Part shown: positions 1 through 6,879 of the stretch, one piece after another | Position numbering within the stretch: position 1 is the stretch's first letter | Layout of the letters: each line of letters begins with the position of its first letter | Source of the DNA: Chloroflexota bacterium | Lineage (GTDB): Bacteria; Chloroflexota; Dehalococcoidia; UBA1151 | Direction of reading: 5' to 3' | Assembly (NCBI GenBank): GCA_022561735.1 | Contig: JADFQR010000042.1 | Span: 1 to 8,236 of the forward strand | Length of the DNA stretch: 8,236 bases | Notes under the pieces: model-generated | Told to the model about the DNA's origin: nothing | What the model saw: only the letters and a program-made list of their open reading frames with translations | The model's database searches: none | Position numbers and translations under genes: made by a program

Positions 1-1331
1 TTGTTTACGGAGCTGGAATCGGACAGCCCGTGGCGTGCCGTCAGTGTGTGAACGCCGGGAGCGACGCCTGTTGTGTCCCATGGGTAGCCGAACGAAGTGC
101 CGCTACCTGCGGCGATGCCGGGCAACGCCTGCACGGTGACAACGAAATCGTCGGCCGAGATTTCAGGCGTGCCGTTGTCAGACGTTATCGTCACCTCCAC
201 GCCGGAACCGATATCAATCGTTCCGATGTTGTCCACCGTAACTTCCAGAAGTGAAGTGACGCCCACGATTGTGTTCGCAGGTACGGTGAACGCGGCCACC
301 GCAAGGTCCGTGATCGCCATTCCCAGGGTGCTCAACGCTGAAATCGCGTTGTTTGACGGATCATCGTCGGAAACAGACAGCCTCGCCGTCAGAGCGTGGA
401 CGCCGGGCGCAACGCCCGTCGTGTTCCACGGATAGCCAAACGAAGTACCGCTACCTGCGGTGATGCCGGGCAACGCCTGCACGGCGACAACGAAATCATC
501 GTCCTGAAGGGTGGGAGTGCCGTTGTCAGACGTGACAACGACCTCAATCCCTGACCCGAAGTCGATTGTGCCGACGTTCTGCACGACGATCTCGAACAAC
601 AAAGTGTCGCCGACGAGGATGTTTGCAGGGACGGTGAACCCGGTCACCGCAAGGTCCCGTACCGCCGCTTCGAGAGTGGTCGCGATCAGGGCGATGTCGT
701 TTGCCGGGACATCGTCCAAAATTGAGTGACGCGCCCTGAGGACATGAGTTCCGGCGACCGCGTCTACGGTGTCCCAGATAACGCTGAACGTCGAAAGCTC
801 GCCCGGGTAAAGCGCGTCTGGAAGGGGTTGCACCGCCACCACGAAGTCGTCCGCCGCGGCGCCCGGCGTCGCGTTGTCGGACATTATCGAAACGGTGGCG
901 CCACTTACTGTCCGATTTCCGAGGTTTTCTACGGCGACATCTATCCGCAACGGATCACCCACGACGGCAGAGGAAAGGGTGATGACAGAGACAATCGCGA
1001 GGTCCGTTACCGGGGCTTCGACCATGATGGTGACGAAGCCGTTGTCGTTCGTAGGGTCGATGTCGGCGATCGTGGTCACCTCGGCGCTGATCGAGTGTTG
1101 TCCGACCGTCGCCGTCGAGGTGTCCCAGAGCACCGGCAATGTCAGCGATGACCCCGCCGGAACGTTCACGGAACCCGAGTGGATCACCTGACCGGATGTG
1201 GCGTCTGTGACGACCACGTCTGAGACGGCGTCGGAATCGCCCAGGTTGGCCAGGACGACCTCTATCCGCAGTAGATCGCCCCGGATCACGATGGCGGCAG
1301 CGTCCACCCCGGCTACCGCGACATCCGTCAC
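1..1331 (-). repeat. Tandem CARDB-domain coding repeats, 348-bp period
   Basis: Four in-frame units encode the protease C-terminus: 1331-1011 (107 codons, most diverged), 1010-663 (116), 662-315 (116) and 314-1 (104 visible codons). Units two to four share an exact 348-bp period, and each opens with a (V/I)(T/R)DLA motif. Units three and four are the closest. For example, 441-501 and 93-153 match at 57 of 61 bases, suggesting recent duplication. CARDB domains are beta-sandwich cell-adhesion-related modules found on secreted bacterial proteins. Further units may lie beyond the left edge. Confidence 0.88.
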
Positions 1332-2735
1332 GGACGCCGGTGGGTCAGCAGGCCCCGGCTCGATCAGCGGGTCAGCCGTTCCAAGCGGCTCGTGATGGTC
1401 GTCCTGATCTGAGCCTACGTCCGCAGAATCCGTCCGCCAATCAGCCATCGGCGCGGCGTCGTCAATCAGGACCTGCCTGAGCGCGGCCACGCCGGCGGCG
1501 TCGGCCGGAGCCGCGGTTGCGGCAATGCGCAGTGCAGCAAGCCCGGCGGCATGGGGCGAGGCCATGCTGGTACCGGTCATGTAGGCGTACTGTCCGCCCG
1601 GAACGGTGGAGAGCACGCTGACGCCGGGAGCGGCCATGTCGATCGCCCCACCCGAGCCGGCCACCGGATTTCCGGCAACCACACTCAGCGCGTAATTAGA
1701 GAAGCCCGCGAGGGAGTCGTCCATCCCGTGGGTTGTGCCCGTACCCGCGCCTCCCGAAGCGCCGTCCGTGTCAACCATTGCGGAAATGGCCGCCGCTTCC
1801 GGGTAGGTCGCCGGGATGAACTCGTTGCCGTTGCCGATAGTGCCGTCGTATCCGTAAATGTCGCGATTGCCGTTTCCGGCGGCGACATAGACAGGGATGC
1901 CAAGGTCAACGTTTGAGCTGATCGCGTTGCGCCAGGAGACGCTCCAGCCCAGCCCGCCCAGTGACACGTTCACGACGTCGATCTGGTCGGCGTTGGCAGA
2001 TATGTAGTCGTGCCCGAGCAGGATCGCGTCAAGCCCGCAGCTTCCATTGGACGCGCAGACCCTGATCGACCAGATTTCGGCGCCCGGCGCGACGCCGACG
2101 ACCCCGATGGCGTTATCAAGCGCCCCGATAATCCCGGCGACGTGGGTGCCGTGACCGTTGTCGTCCACCGCCAGGCCGCTGACACATGCAACGCCGGAAC
2201 TGCAATCGACGGAACGGGCAACGTTGACGTTGAGGTCGGGATGTGACCCGTCAACTCCGGTATCGAGCACGGCGACGACAACCGGGACGCGGTCGTCGAT
2301 GCCGTCGATGTTCGCAATCCTTGAGAGGTCAGCTCCGATCCGCTTTATACCGGCGGGGATTGACTGAGAACTGACCGTTATCGAACTACCGCTGGAGACA
2401 GGACCAGCCTGAAGGACGAGATTGGGCTCAACTGCGGCAACATCCGGGTCGCGCAACAGAGACCGCATCCGGCCGGCCGGAACGGTTGTCGCAAACCCGT
2501 TTATCGCGCTGCCAAATCGCGCACGAATATCCAGACCATGATTCCGCGCCACGTCACCCGGGACTGCGCCCGCTTCAAGCAACACGATGTGGGCGGGAAT
2601 CTCGCGCCCACTCCGGCCGGACGCATCTACCGGGGCCGATCCGCTCACAGCAACGGCCGCTATCAATAGAGAAATCAGGAGGAGCCAGTATCTGGCCGCG
2701 CCAGACTTCGTCCACCGGGTTGTCATGGAACGCAT
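1..2735 (-). CDS. Secreted subtilisin-like serine protease (peptidase S8) with C-terminal CARDB-type repeats, 3' end outside window
   Basis: An open frame of 911 codons runs from ATG at 2735 off the left edge. The start has GAGGG (2742-2746) six bases upstream; a second in-frame ATG lies at 2726. Residues 1-40 look like a signal peptide: basic MRSMTTRWTK, hydrophobic core around 17-30, then SGSAPVDA. Residues about 46-110 match an I9 propeptide (IPAHIVLLEAG, then DPDVAAVEPN). The S8 catalytic domain spans about 130-430, with Asp158 in VVVAVLDTGVDGSHPD, His195 in DDNGHGTHVAG, oxyanion Asn288 in VAAGNGN and Ser390 in GTSMASPHAAG. Cysteines 178/184 and 227/233 form two CX5C pairs that could be disulfides. 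An acidic, proline-rich linker (about 431-468) leads to four CARDB-like beta repeats starting at residues 469, 576, 692 and 808, the last cut by the window. Expected role: an exported endopeptidase, self-activated by propeptide removal and possibly anchored by its repeats. The substrate is unknown. The triad is intact, so the family call is firm. Confidence 0.93.
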   Translation of the reverse strand, partial: MRSMTTRWTKSGAARYWLLLISLLIAAVAVSGSAPVDASGRSGREIPAHIVLLEAGAVPGDVARNHGLDIRARFGSAINGFATTVPAGRMRSLLRDPDVAAVEPNLVLQAGPVSSGSSITVSSQSIPAGIKRIGADLSRIANIDGIDDRVPVVVAVLDTGVDGSHPDLNVNVARSVDCSSGVACVSGLAVDDNGHGTHVAGIIGALDNAIGVVGVAPGAEIWSIRVCASNGSCGLDAILLGHDYISANADQIDVVNVSLGGLGWSVSWRNAISSNVDLGIPVYVAAGNGNRDIYGYDGTIGNGNEFIPATYPEAAAISAMVDTDGASGGAGTGTTHGMDDSLAGFSNYALSVVAGNPVAGSGGAIDMAAPGVSVLSTVPGGQYAYMTGTSMASPHAAGLAALRIAATAAPADAAGVAALRQVLIDDAAPMADWRTDSADVGSDQDDHHEPLGTADPLIEPGPADPPASVTDVAVAGVDAAAIVIRGDLLRIEVVLANLGDSDAVSDVVVTDATSGQVIHSGSVNVPAGSSLTLPVLWDTSTATVGQHSISAEVTTIADIDPTNDNGFVTIMVEAPVTDLAIVSVITLSSAVVGDPLRIDVAVENLGNRTVSGATVSIMSDNATPGAAADDFVVAVQPLPDALYPGELSTFSVIWDTVDAVAGTHVLRARHSILDDVPANDIALIATTLEAAVRDLAVTGFTVPANILVGDTLLFEIVVQNVGTIDFGSGIEVVVTSDNGTPTLQDDDFVVAVQALPGITAGSGTSFGYPWNTTGVAPGVHALTARLSVSDDDPSNNAISALSTLGMAITDLAVAAFTVPANTIVGVTSLLEVTVDNIGTIDIGSGVEVTITSDNGTPEISADDFVVTVQALPGIAAGSGTSFGYPWDTTGVAPGVHTLTARHGLSDSSSVN

Positions 2736-2823
2736 ACAAAACCCTCGCGCTGTGAGCCGTGGTAAGACGTGTCTCTGGCCCGGGTTGGCGACTGAATCGA
2801 AGGAATCCGGTCACTCTGGGAGA

Positions 2824-2837
2824 TGACAACCCTGTCA
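2824..2837. promoter_or_regulatory. Perfect TGACA-N4-TGTCA palindrome upstream of the protease
   Basis: A perfect inverted repeat of 5-bp arms with a 4-bp spacer (ACCC) lies about 90 bp upstream of the protease ATG. Its right arm plus one base reads TTGACA on the minus strand, a consensus -35 hexamer, but no convincing -10 follows at 16-18 bp. It could be an operator for a dimeric regulator. A 5-bp arm can also occur by chance, so this is only a candidate. Confidence 0.25.
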
Positions 2838-2940
2838 ACATGCCGTCCCGGGATTACCGCATCTGTGACTGGACGTTCAGGGTCCGCGTCTGTCATCTGC
2901 GGCGGGACCCAATTCTTGAAGAACGGCGGTTGTGCGGCAG

Positions 2941-3259
2941 CGTGTGGCCGATGGGCCTTCAGGGTTCACCGCGTGCGAACGGGGTGTTGCCGACGTGTTC
3001 CAACAGCGGACCGGAATGCGACTGCTGCGTTCAACGCCGAGTGAACTCTCCGATACGCCGGGAGGTCGGCAAACGTCTGCGTTGAGGCGCACCGGCGCTC
3101 GCTGCTCGAAGACGGCTCGAGTGGCGGTGGTGAGACGCCACGGCGGCGGCAATCTTCCCGGGAGGAAACGGCTACGAGGCGGCACTCCTCAACTTCAGGA
3201 TGATGGCAAGCTCCGTGCAGACGACGGACGAGATGGTCAGTGCGTTCGAGTCCGCCTGA
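2941..3259 (+). pseudogene. Decayed remnant resembling a flagellar basal-body rod/hook-family protein
   Basis: Three plus-strand segments in different frames read like one protein when joined. The first (to about 3066) gives LLRSTPSELSDTPGG. The second (about 3081-3140) gives VEAHRRSLLEDGSSGGGETP. The third (3134-3256, stop TGA at 3257) gives PGGNGYEAALLNF, then RMMASSVQTTDEMVSAFESA. The ending resembles the rod/hook C-terminal helix of FlgC/FlgE/FlgG-type proteins, which commonly end in a pattern like AxAxVxxTxDEM. In the third frame a TGA at 3131 blocks upstream extension, and no start codon precedes the conserved part. The upstream boundary is uncertain. A perfect hairpin follows 26 bases after the stop, as expected for a former gene end. 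It is either a true pseudogene or an intact small gene broken by sequencing indels. The family assignment is weak; the protein-like character of 3134-3259 is clearer. Confidence 0.35.
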
Positions 3260-3284
3260 TCGCTGGCCCGAGGTACTCAGAATG

Positions 3285-3322
3285 GAAGAGGTCCGGCGGC
3301 CGTGTTACCGCCGGACCTCTTC
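3285..3322. terminator. Perfect 15-bp GC-rich hairpin, candidate terminator
   Basis: GAAGAGGTCCGGCGG (3285-3299) pairs without mismatch with 3308-3322 across an 8-base loop. It lies 26 bases after the plus-strand TGA at 3257-3259 and about 140 bases beyond the stop of the minus-strand oxidoreductase, so it could end transcription from either side. Neither flank has a strong T-run, so it is not a textbook intrinsic terminator. The perfect pairing makes it a real structural element. Confidence 0.6.
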
Positions 3323-3360
3323 GCGTTCGTCGATCAAAAATCCTGGTGGGTGATGAGCCG

Positions 3361-3400
3361 GGAGATCCTTCTCCTTCCGTAGTAAGGATCAGGATGACAG
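3361..3400. repeat. Short repeat-like element with GATCCTT/AAGGATC inverted repeat
   Basis: GATCCTT (3364-3370) and AAGGATC (3384-3390) form a perfect 7-bp inverted repeat with a 13-base loop, followed by AGGATGACAG. Read on the minus strand it begins CTGTCATCCTGATCC and ends GGATCTCC. This resembles a short dispersed intergenic repeat family I recall from several environmental bacterial genomes (TGTCATCCTGAG...GAAGGATCT). Only one copy is in this window, so repeat status is from memory and untested. Confidence 0.4.
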
Positions 3401-3464
3401 TTCGCCCGGCCGGGGCACTTTCGGGACCGCGGGATAAGGGGCGGGTACATTTAGCGCAATCGCC

Positions 3465-4478
3465 CTACTCGTCCGACACTTTGATGAGCAGCTTGCCAAA
3501 GTTCGCGCCGCCAAGCTGCCCTATGAAGGCCTTTGCAGCGTTCTCGAACCCCTCGACGATGTCCTCCCGGTATTTGATCTTGCCGTCCCGAACCCAGCCC
3601 GCCAACCGGGCGCGACCCTCTTCGTACCGGTCCTCCCACCTGAACACGAGGAACCCCTCAACGACCGCCTGTTTGTAGTGGACGTAGCGCATGACGCGTG
3701 GGCCCATCGACGGTGTGTCTTCGTTTAACTCGGAGATACGGCCGCAGATCGCCATCCGGGCGAAATCGTTGAAGTACGGCATCACCGCCTCCGTGATCTC
3801 GCCGCCCACGTTGTCAAAGTAACAATCAACACCGTCCGGGCAGGCCGACTCGATCGCCGACGACACGTCCTGCGTGTGGTAGTTAATCCCGGCATCGAAC
3901 CCGAGTTCATCGACGATGTAGGACACCTTCTCGTCCGACCCTGCAATCCCGACGACGCGGCACCCCATGATCTTGCCGATCTGGCCGACGATGGCCCCAA
4001 CGGCGCCCGATGCCGCAGAAACGACAATCGTGTCGCCCGGCTGTGGCCTGTTCACCTCAAGCAACCCGAAGTACGCAGTCAGCCCGGGCATACCAAGCAC
4101 CCCGACGGCGGTGGAGATTGGCCCCAGCGACGTGTCCACCGGGTGCGCCCCGGTAACGTCAAGCACGCCGTACTCCTGCCAGCCGATATGGCCGCGCACG
4201 ATGTCGCCGGGTTTGAACCCGCCGAGGCGGCTCTCCATGACGCGACAGACCGCCTCGCCCTGGAGTACCCCGCCGATCGCCACGGGCGGAGCGTATGAGG
4301 GCCCGTCCCGAAGCCGGCCGCGCATATACGGGTCGATCGACATCCACAGGTTCTTGACGAGAACCTGCCCGTGCTCGGGCGTGGGGATCACCGACTCGAT
4401 CAACTCGAAGTCGCTCTCCCCCGGCATCCCGTCCGGGCGTGATTTGAGGATGAACTGGCGGTTTACGTTCTCTGGCAT
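3465..4478 (-). CDS. NADP-dependent MDR oxidoreductase, enal/prostaglandin reductase (CurA-like), copy 1
   Basis: The protein is 337 residues, the usual length for the LTB4DH/PTGR/CurA branch of zinc-free medium-chain reductases. These reduce the C=C bond of alpha,beta-unsaturated aldehydes or ketones with NADPH in the cytosol. The N-terminal substrate domain contains WMSIDPYMRGR (45-55), SYAPPVAIGGVLQGEAV (61-77) and GMPGLTAYFGLL (129-140). The Rossmann domain carries the nucleotide motif AASGAVGA (155-162) and GIAGSDEK (177-184), whose Lys184 is in the position that favours NADP. CYFDNVGG (219-226) follows. No zinc-ligand cluster is present. The frame is open for 34 codons upstream, but MPENVN is chosen because GAGG lies eight bases before it and copy 2 loses similarity further upstream. 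It is tandem to copy 2 with a 367-bp gap. The exact substrate cannot be told from sequence. Confidence 0.93.
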   Translation of the reverse strand: MPENVNRQFILKSRPDGMPGESDFELIESVIPTPEHGQVLVKNLWMSIDPYMRGRLRDGPSYAPPVAIGGVLQGEAVCRVMESRLGGFKPGDIVRGHIGWQEYGVLDVTGAHPVDTSLGPISTAVGVLGMPGLTAYFGLLEVNRPQPGDTIVVSAASGAVGAIVGQIGKIMGCRVVGIAGSDEKVSYIVDELGFDAGINYHTQDVSSAIESACPDGVDCYFDNVGGEITEAVMPYFNDFARMAICGRISELNEDTPSMGPRVMRYVHYKQAVVEGFLVFRWEDRYEEGRARLAGWVRDGKIKYREDIVEGFENAAKAFIGQLGGANFGKLLIKVSDE

Positions 4479-4511
4479 CCGGGGTTCCTCGGATCGTTGT
4501 GCTGTGGGACC
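4471..4511 (-). promoter_or_regulatory. Leader and start-codon hairpin of MDR copy 1, identical to copy 2
   Basis: These 41 bases are identical to 5831-5871. They cover 33 bases of leader, the ATG and the first coding bases. Read on the minus strand, ATCCG and CGGAT (outer ends 4494 and 4477) pair around the loop AGGAACCC. This stem would hold the first two bases of the start codon and leave the Shine-Dalgarno AGGA in the loop. The inner GG/CC could pair further. Similarity to the other leader stops abruptly just upstream of 4511. The identity is seen directly; a role in translation control or protein binding is inference. Confidence 0.5.
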
Positions 4512-4845
4512 GGTGACTGGGGTGGCAAGTTCAGGTAAGTGGGCGTGGCTCGCAACCAGGAAGGGAAGGGCTGGCAACAACCCGCCGCTTGATTCCGGCG
4601 TAAACGGGAATCCAGTACGGGCGTGAGGAGGTCAGAACCTTGCAGAGTTGCGGGCGCTGTCACGCGTTGGTCCGTATCTGGAGCGAGGTGTTGCACTTCA
4701 AATGTGAGTTCGGCTCCCCTCTTGAAATTAGGGATGATGGGGGACGAGTAATCCTCCCTCCCCGGTCCGTACACGATTCGAGAACGCTTTCCCCTGGGCC
4801 GCTTCTGAATCAGGAGGGGCTCAAGGGCGATCGGGAGTTTTAGTT
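4479..4845. other. 367-bp spacer between the two MDR genes
   Basis: No gene is supported here. It contains the conserved leader next to 4478 and a REP-like inverted repeat at 4590-4615. On the minus strand a weak promoter-like pair, TTGAAG and GATACG with 17 bases between, lies about 200 bases before the copy 1 start. A spacer this long suggests copy 1 has its own promoter rather than simple read-through from copy 2. Confidence 0.5.
4590..4615. repeat. REP-like palindromic element (GATTCC...GGAATC)
   Basis: GATTCC (4591-4596) and GGAATC (4607-4612) form a 6-bp inverted repeat, with an inner CGT/ACG pairing and a small bulge, followed by CAG. The form is close to the common dispersed bacterial element CATTCCGGCGAAAGCCGGAATCC. 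Such elements are usually intergenic and multi-copy. Only this copy is visible here, so a genome-wide search is needed to confirm it. Confidence 0.45.
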
Positions 4846-5838
4846 CTACTCGTCAGAAACCTTGATGAGCAGCTTTCCGAAGTTCGCTCCGCCCAGCTGC
4901 CCTATGAAGGCCTTTGCCGAGTTCTCAAACCCCTCGACGATGTCCTCCCGGTACTTGATCTGCCCACTTTTCACCCACCTTGCAAGCTGGGCGCGCCCTT
5001 CCTCAAACTGCTGCGGGTACTGGTTGACCGTGAATCCCTGGATACGGGAGCGGGTGCTGTGCAGATAACGCAGGATTCGCGGCCCCATCGACGGCTCGGA
5101 CTCGTTGTACTCCGAGATGCGGCCGCAGATGACGGTGCGGGAGTACATGGCGAGGTGCGCCATCACGGCCTCGGTTATCGGTCCGCCCACGTTGTCGAAG
5201 TAACAGTCGACCCCATCGGGAGCGGCCTCGTCCAGCGCTTCGCTCACGTCCCGGGTCTTGTAGTTGATCCCGGCATCGAATCCCAGTTCGTCGACGATGT
5301 ACGAGACCTTCTCGTCAGACCCTGCGATTCCGACGACCCGGCATCCCCCTATCTTCGCGATCTGCCCCACAACGGCGCCCACCGCGCCCGATGCTGAGGA
5401 AACGACCACCGTGTCGCCCGGTTTCGGCGCGCACACATCGAGCAACCCGAAGTAGGCGGTCAGGCCGGGCATGCCGAGGACGCCGACCGAGGTCGAAATC
5501 GGACCGTAACTGGTGTCCACCGCGAACGCCGATGTCACGTCCAGAAGCCCGTACTCCTGCCAGCCGATCCTCCCCCTCACAATGTCGCCGACCTTGAACC
5601 CGTCCAACCGGCTCTCCATGACGCGGCCGACGGCCTCGGATTCGATCACGTCTCCGACCGGTGACGACGTGATGCGGCCCCGCATGTAAGGGTCGATCGA
5701 CATCCACAGGCTCTTGATGAGGACCTGGCCAAACTCGGGCGACGGGATGGTGGTCTCCACGAGATCAAAGTCCGCCTCACGCGGCATCCCGTCCGGGCGT
5801 GACTTAAGGACAAACTGGCGGTTTACGTTTTCTGGCAT
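4846..5838 (-). CDS. NADP-dependent MDR oxidoreductase, enal/prostaglandin reductase (CurA-like), copy 2
   Basis: This 330-residue protein is a paralog of the 3465-4478 gene, starting at the same MPENVNRQF with the same GAGG eight bases before ATG. Shared motifs are WMSIDPYMRGR (45-55), GMPGLTAYFGLL (122-133), SASGAVGA (148-155), GIAGSDEK (170-177, NADP-type Lys177), CYFDNVGG (212-219) and an almost identical C-terminus ending GKLLIKVSDE. It is seven residues shorter. The stretch after YMRGR reads ITSSPVGDVIESEAV and lacks most of the SYAPP...GGVLQ loop of copy 1. It also differs at 258-275 (RYLHSTRSRIQGFTVNQY), which in this family lies near the active-site entrance. The two genes probably reduce different unsaturated carbonyl substrates (inference). 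An upstream extension of 57 codons is open but not conserved, so it is not used. It lies 226 bp downstream of the LuxR-type gene on the same strand. Confidence 0.93.
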   Translation of the reverse strand: MPENVNRQFVLKSRPDGMPREADFDLVETTIPSPEFGQVLIKSLWMSIDPYMRGRITSSPVGDVIESEAVGRVMESRLDGFKVGDIVRGRIGWQEYGLLDVTSAFAVDTSYGPISTSVGVLGMPGLTAYFGLLDVCAPKPGDTVVVSSASGAVGAVVGQIAKIGGCRVVGIAGSDEKVSYIVDELGFDAGINYKTRDVSEALDEAAPDGVDCYFDNVGGPITEAVMAHLAMYSRTVICGRISEYNESEPSMGPRILRYLHSTRSRIQGFTVNQYPQQFEEGRAQLARWVKSGQIKYREDIVEGFENSAKAFIGQLGGANFGKLLIKVSDE

Positions 5839-5871
5839 CCGGGGTTCCTCGGATCGTTGTGCTGTGGGACC
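5831..5871 (-). promoter_or_regulatory. Leader and start-codon hairpin of MDR copy 2, identical to copy 1
   Basis: This is the second copy of the 41-base block at 4471-4511, offset by 1360 bp. The same ATCCG/CGGAT stem (5837-5854) frames AGGAACCC. The next base upstream (5872) differs and similarity is then lost. In the adjoining first 50 coding bases the genes already differ at five positions, so the leader is better conserved than the coding sequence beside it. Confidence 0.5.
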
Positions 5872-5942
5872 AGTGCGGCACCGGGGTGCAAGTCTAGATG
5901 AACGAACGCCGGGCGGGACGGACATCCGGAGTACAACGCGAC

Positions 5943-5971
5943 CCGTCCACGGGCCGCCCCCGCGACGCGGG
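5943..5971. terminator. Two small adjacent GC hairpins after the LuxR-type gene
   Basis: CCCGT/ACGGG (5943-5953, two-base centre, allowing one-base trimming) and CCCGC-GAC-GCGGG (5959-5971) lie about 95-120 bases past the stop of the regulator gene on the minus strand. The second is a perfect 5-bp stem with a 3-base loop. No T-run follows on either strand. They could slow or stop transcription before MDR copy 2, but small GC stems are frequent in DNA of this composition. Confidence 0.2.
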
Positions 5972-6064
5972 ACTGATCGCGGGCGTACCTCGCCCTTCTC
6001 TTTCACCATCGCCCGGGCAACGTCGGTTAATCCATCGCGTGGTCCGGAAACCGGTCCAGCGCGC

Positions 6065-6799
6065 TCAGAGCGCTATGAGGCCCCGGCGAACGCCGACGGT
6101 CACAGCCTCGGTACGGCCGGAGGCGTCGAGCTTGGTGAGGATCGAGCCGACGTGGTACTTCACGGTGTGCTCGCTAATCCCCAGGTCATACGCAATGGCC
6201 TTGTTGGTCAGCCCCGAGGCCAGCTTTTGGAGCACCTCCATCTCACGCGGGGTGAGCGGCTCCGGGCCGTCCTCGTCACCCTGCTGCCCTTCGGCCCTTC
6301 CCGTGTTTTCGGGTTCGCCGGGATCGGGCGAGGTCGCCCGGGCATCGGTGCGGTCATCCCGATTACGATCCCCAAGCGCGGGGTCGTACACATCAAGCCC
6401 GGCAGCGACGGCGTGCACAGCGGCGGCAAGCTCCTCACGTCCGGCGTCCCGCCGAAGCCATGCGACCGGAACACCGGTTCCGCCCAGAAAGACATCGCCA
6501 GGCGCAGTGTCGACGAGCAGCACGGCCGGTATCCCCGGGAAGTCCGCCAGCAACTCGGCAACGGCCGGATCGCCCGGCTCGGAAGTCGTCTCGATCACAA
6601 CAACATCCGGGCTTGACACCGTGCGGGCCGAGACAGAGTCGGAAAACCCGGGCCCCAACGCGGTTCCGAAATCGGACGCCACCGAGAGGCCAGCCTGCTC
6701 CAACAGCGCGGCGAGGCCGGCCGCCACGACAGGCGAGCGGGCGACAACAACAACCCGTAGCGAGCTACGTTGCGACCGGCCGCGCGCCTGCTCCGTCAT
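6065..6799 (-). CDS. LuxR/NarL-type transcriptional regulator with degenerate receiver domain
   Basis: The 244-residue protein is the normal length for a NarL/FixJ-type response regulator. Residues 14-135 have the receiver fold pattern ([49 protein letters not shown]). However, the phosphorylation residues are altered. The acidic pair after the first strand is replaced by Arg-Ser (21-22), the phospho-acceptor Asp is Glu70, and the conserved Lys is Arg117. A polar, acidic linker (about 141-180) follows. The C-terminal LuxR helix-turn-helix (181-244) is canonical: [36 protein letters not shown]. It should bind DNA as a dimer without ordinary aspartyl phosphorylation, so its signal may be a ligand, a protein or simply its own abundance. 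No histidine kinase is adjacent. The start at 6799 has only a weak ribosome site (GGTAGTGGG). The gene lies 105 bp after the HtrA-like gene. Confidence 0.9.
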   Translation of the reverse strand: MTEQARGRSQRSSLRVVVVARSPVVAAGLAALLEQAGLSVASDFGTALGPGFSDSVSARTVSSPDVVVIETTSEPGDPAVAELLADFPGIPAVLLVDTAPGDVFLGGTGVPVAWLRRDAGREELAAAVHAVAAGLDVYDPALGDRNRDDRTDARATSPDPGEPENTGRAEGQQGDEDGPEPLTPREMEVLQKLASGLTNKAIAYDLGISEHTVKYHVGSILTKLDASGRTEAVTVGVRRGLIAL

Positions 6800-6879
6800 C
6801 CCACTACCGCGCTGTCTCGCCGAAACGGAGCGCGTGGTCAGGTGCTGCGCTGAACACGCCGGGCCCCGGCCTCGTTTCG

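Larger units (their letters stand above)
2736..3464. other. 729-bp region with no intact gene
   Basis: This stretch separates the protease start from the 3' end of the first oxidoreductase. Several ORFs of about 70-250 codons cross it, but none reads like a known protein and most run into neighbouring genes on the other strand. What it does hold is listed separately: a TGACA/TGTCA palindrome (2824-2837), a frameshifted plus-strand gene remnant ending at 3259, a perfect hairpin (3285-3322) and a repeat-like inverted repeat (3361-3400). I see no tRNA or rRNA. Confidence 0.6.

Noticed and set aside
2932..3678. 248-codon plus-strand frame as a single intact gene
   Set aside because: It runs into the 3' end of MDR copy 1, and only a short part near 3030-3066 is protein-like. 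The better reading is a frame-broken remnant.
4479..4580. 34-codon N-terminal extension of MDR copy 1 (MLPALPFLVAS...), which might suggest a signal peptide
   Set aside because: The extension is not shared by copy 2 beyond the leader block, a good ribosome site precedes MPEN, and this enzyme family is cytosolic.
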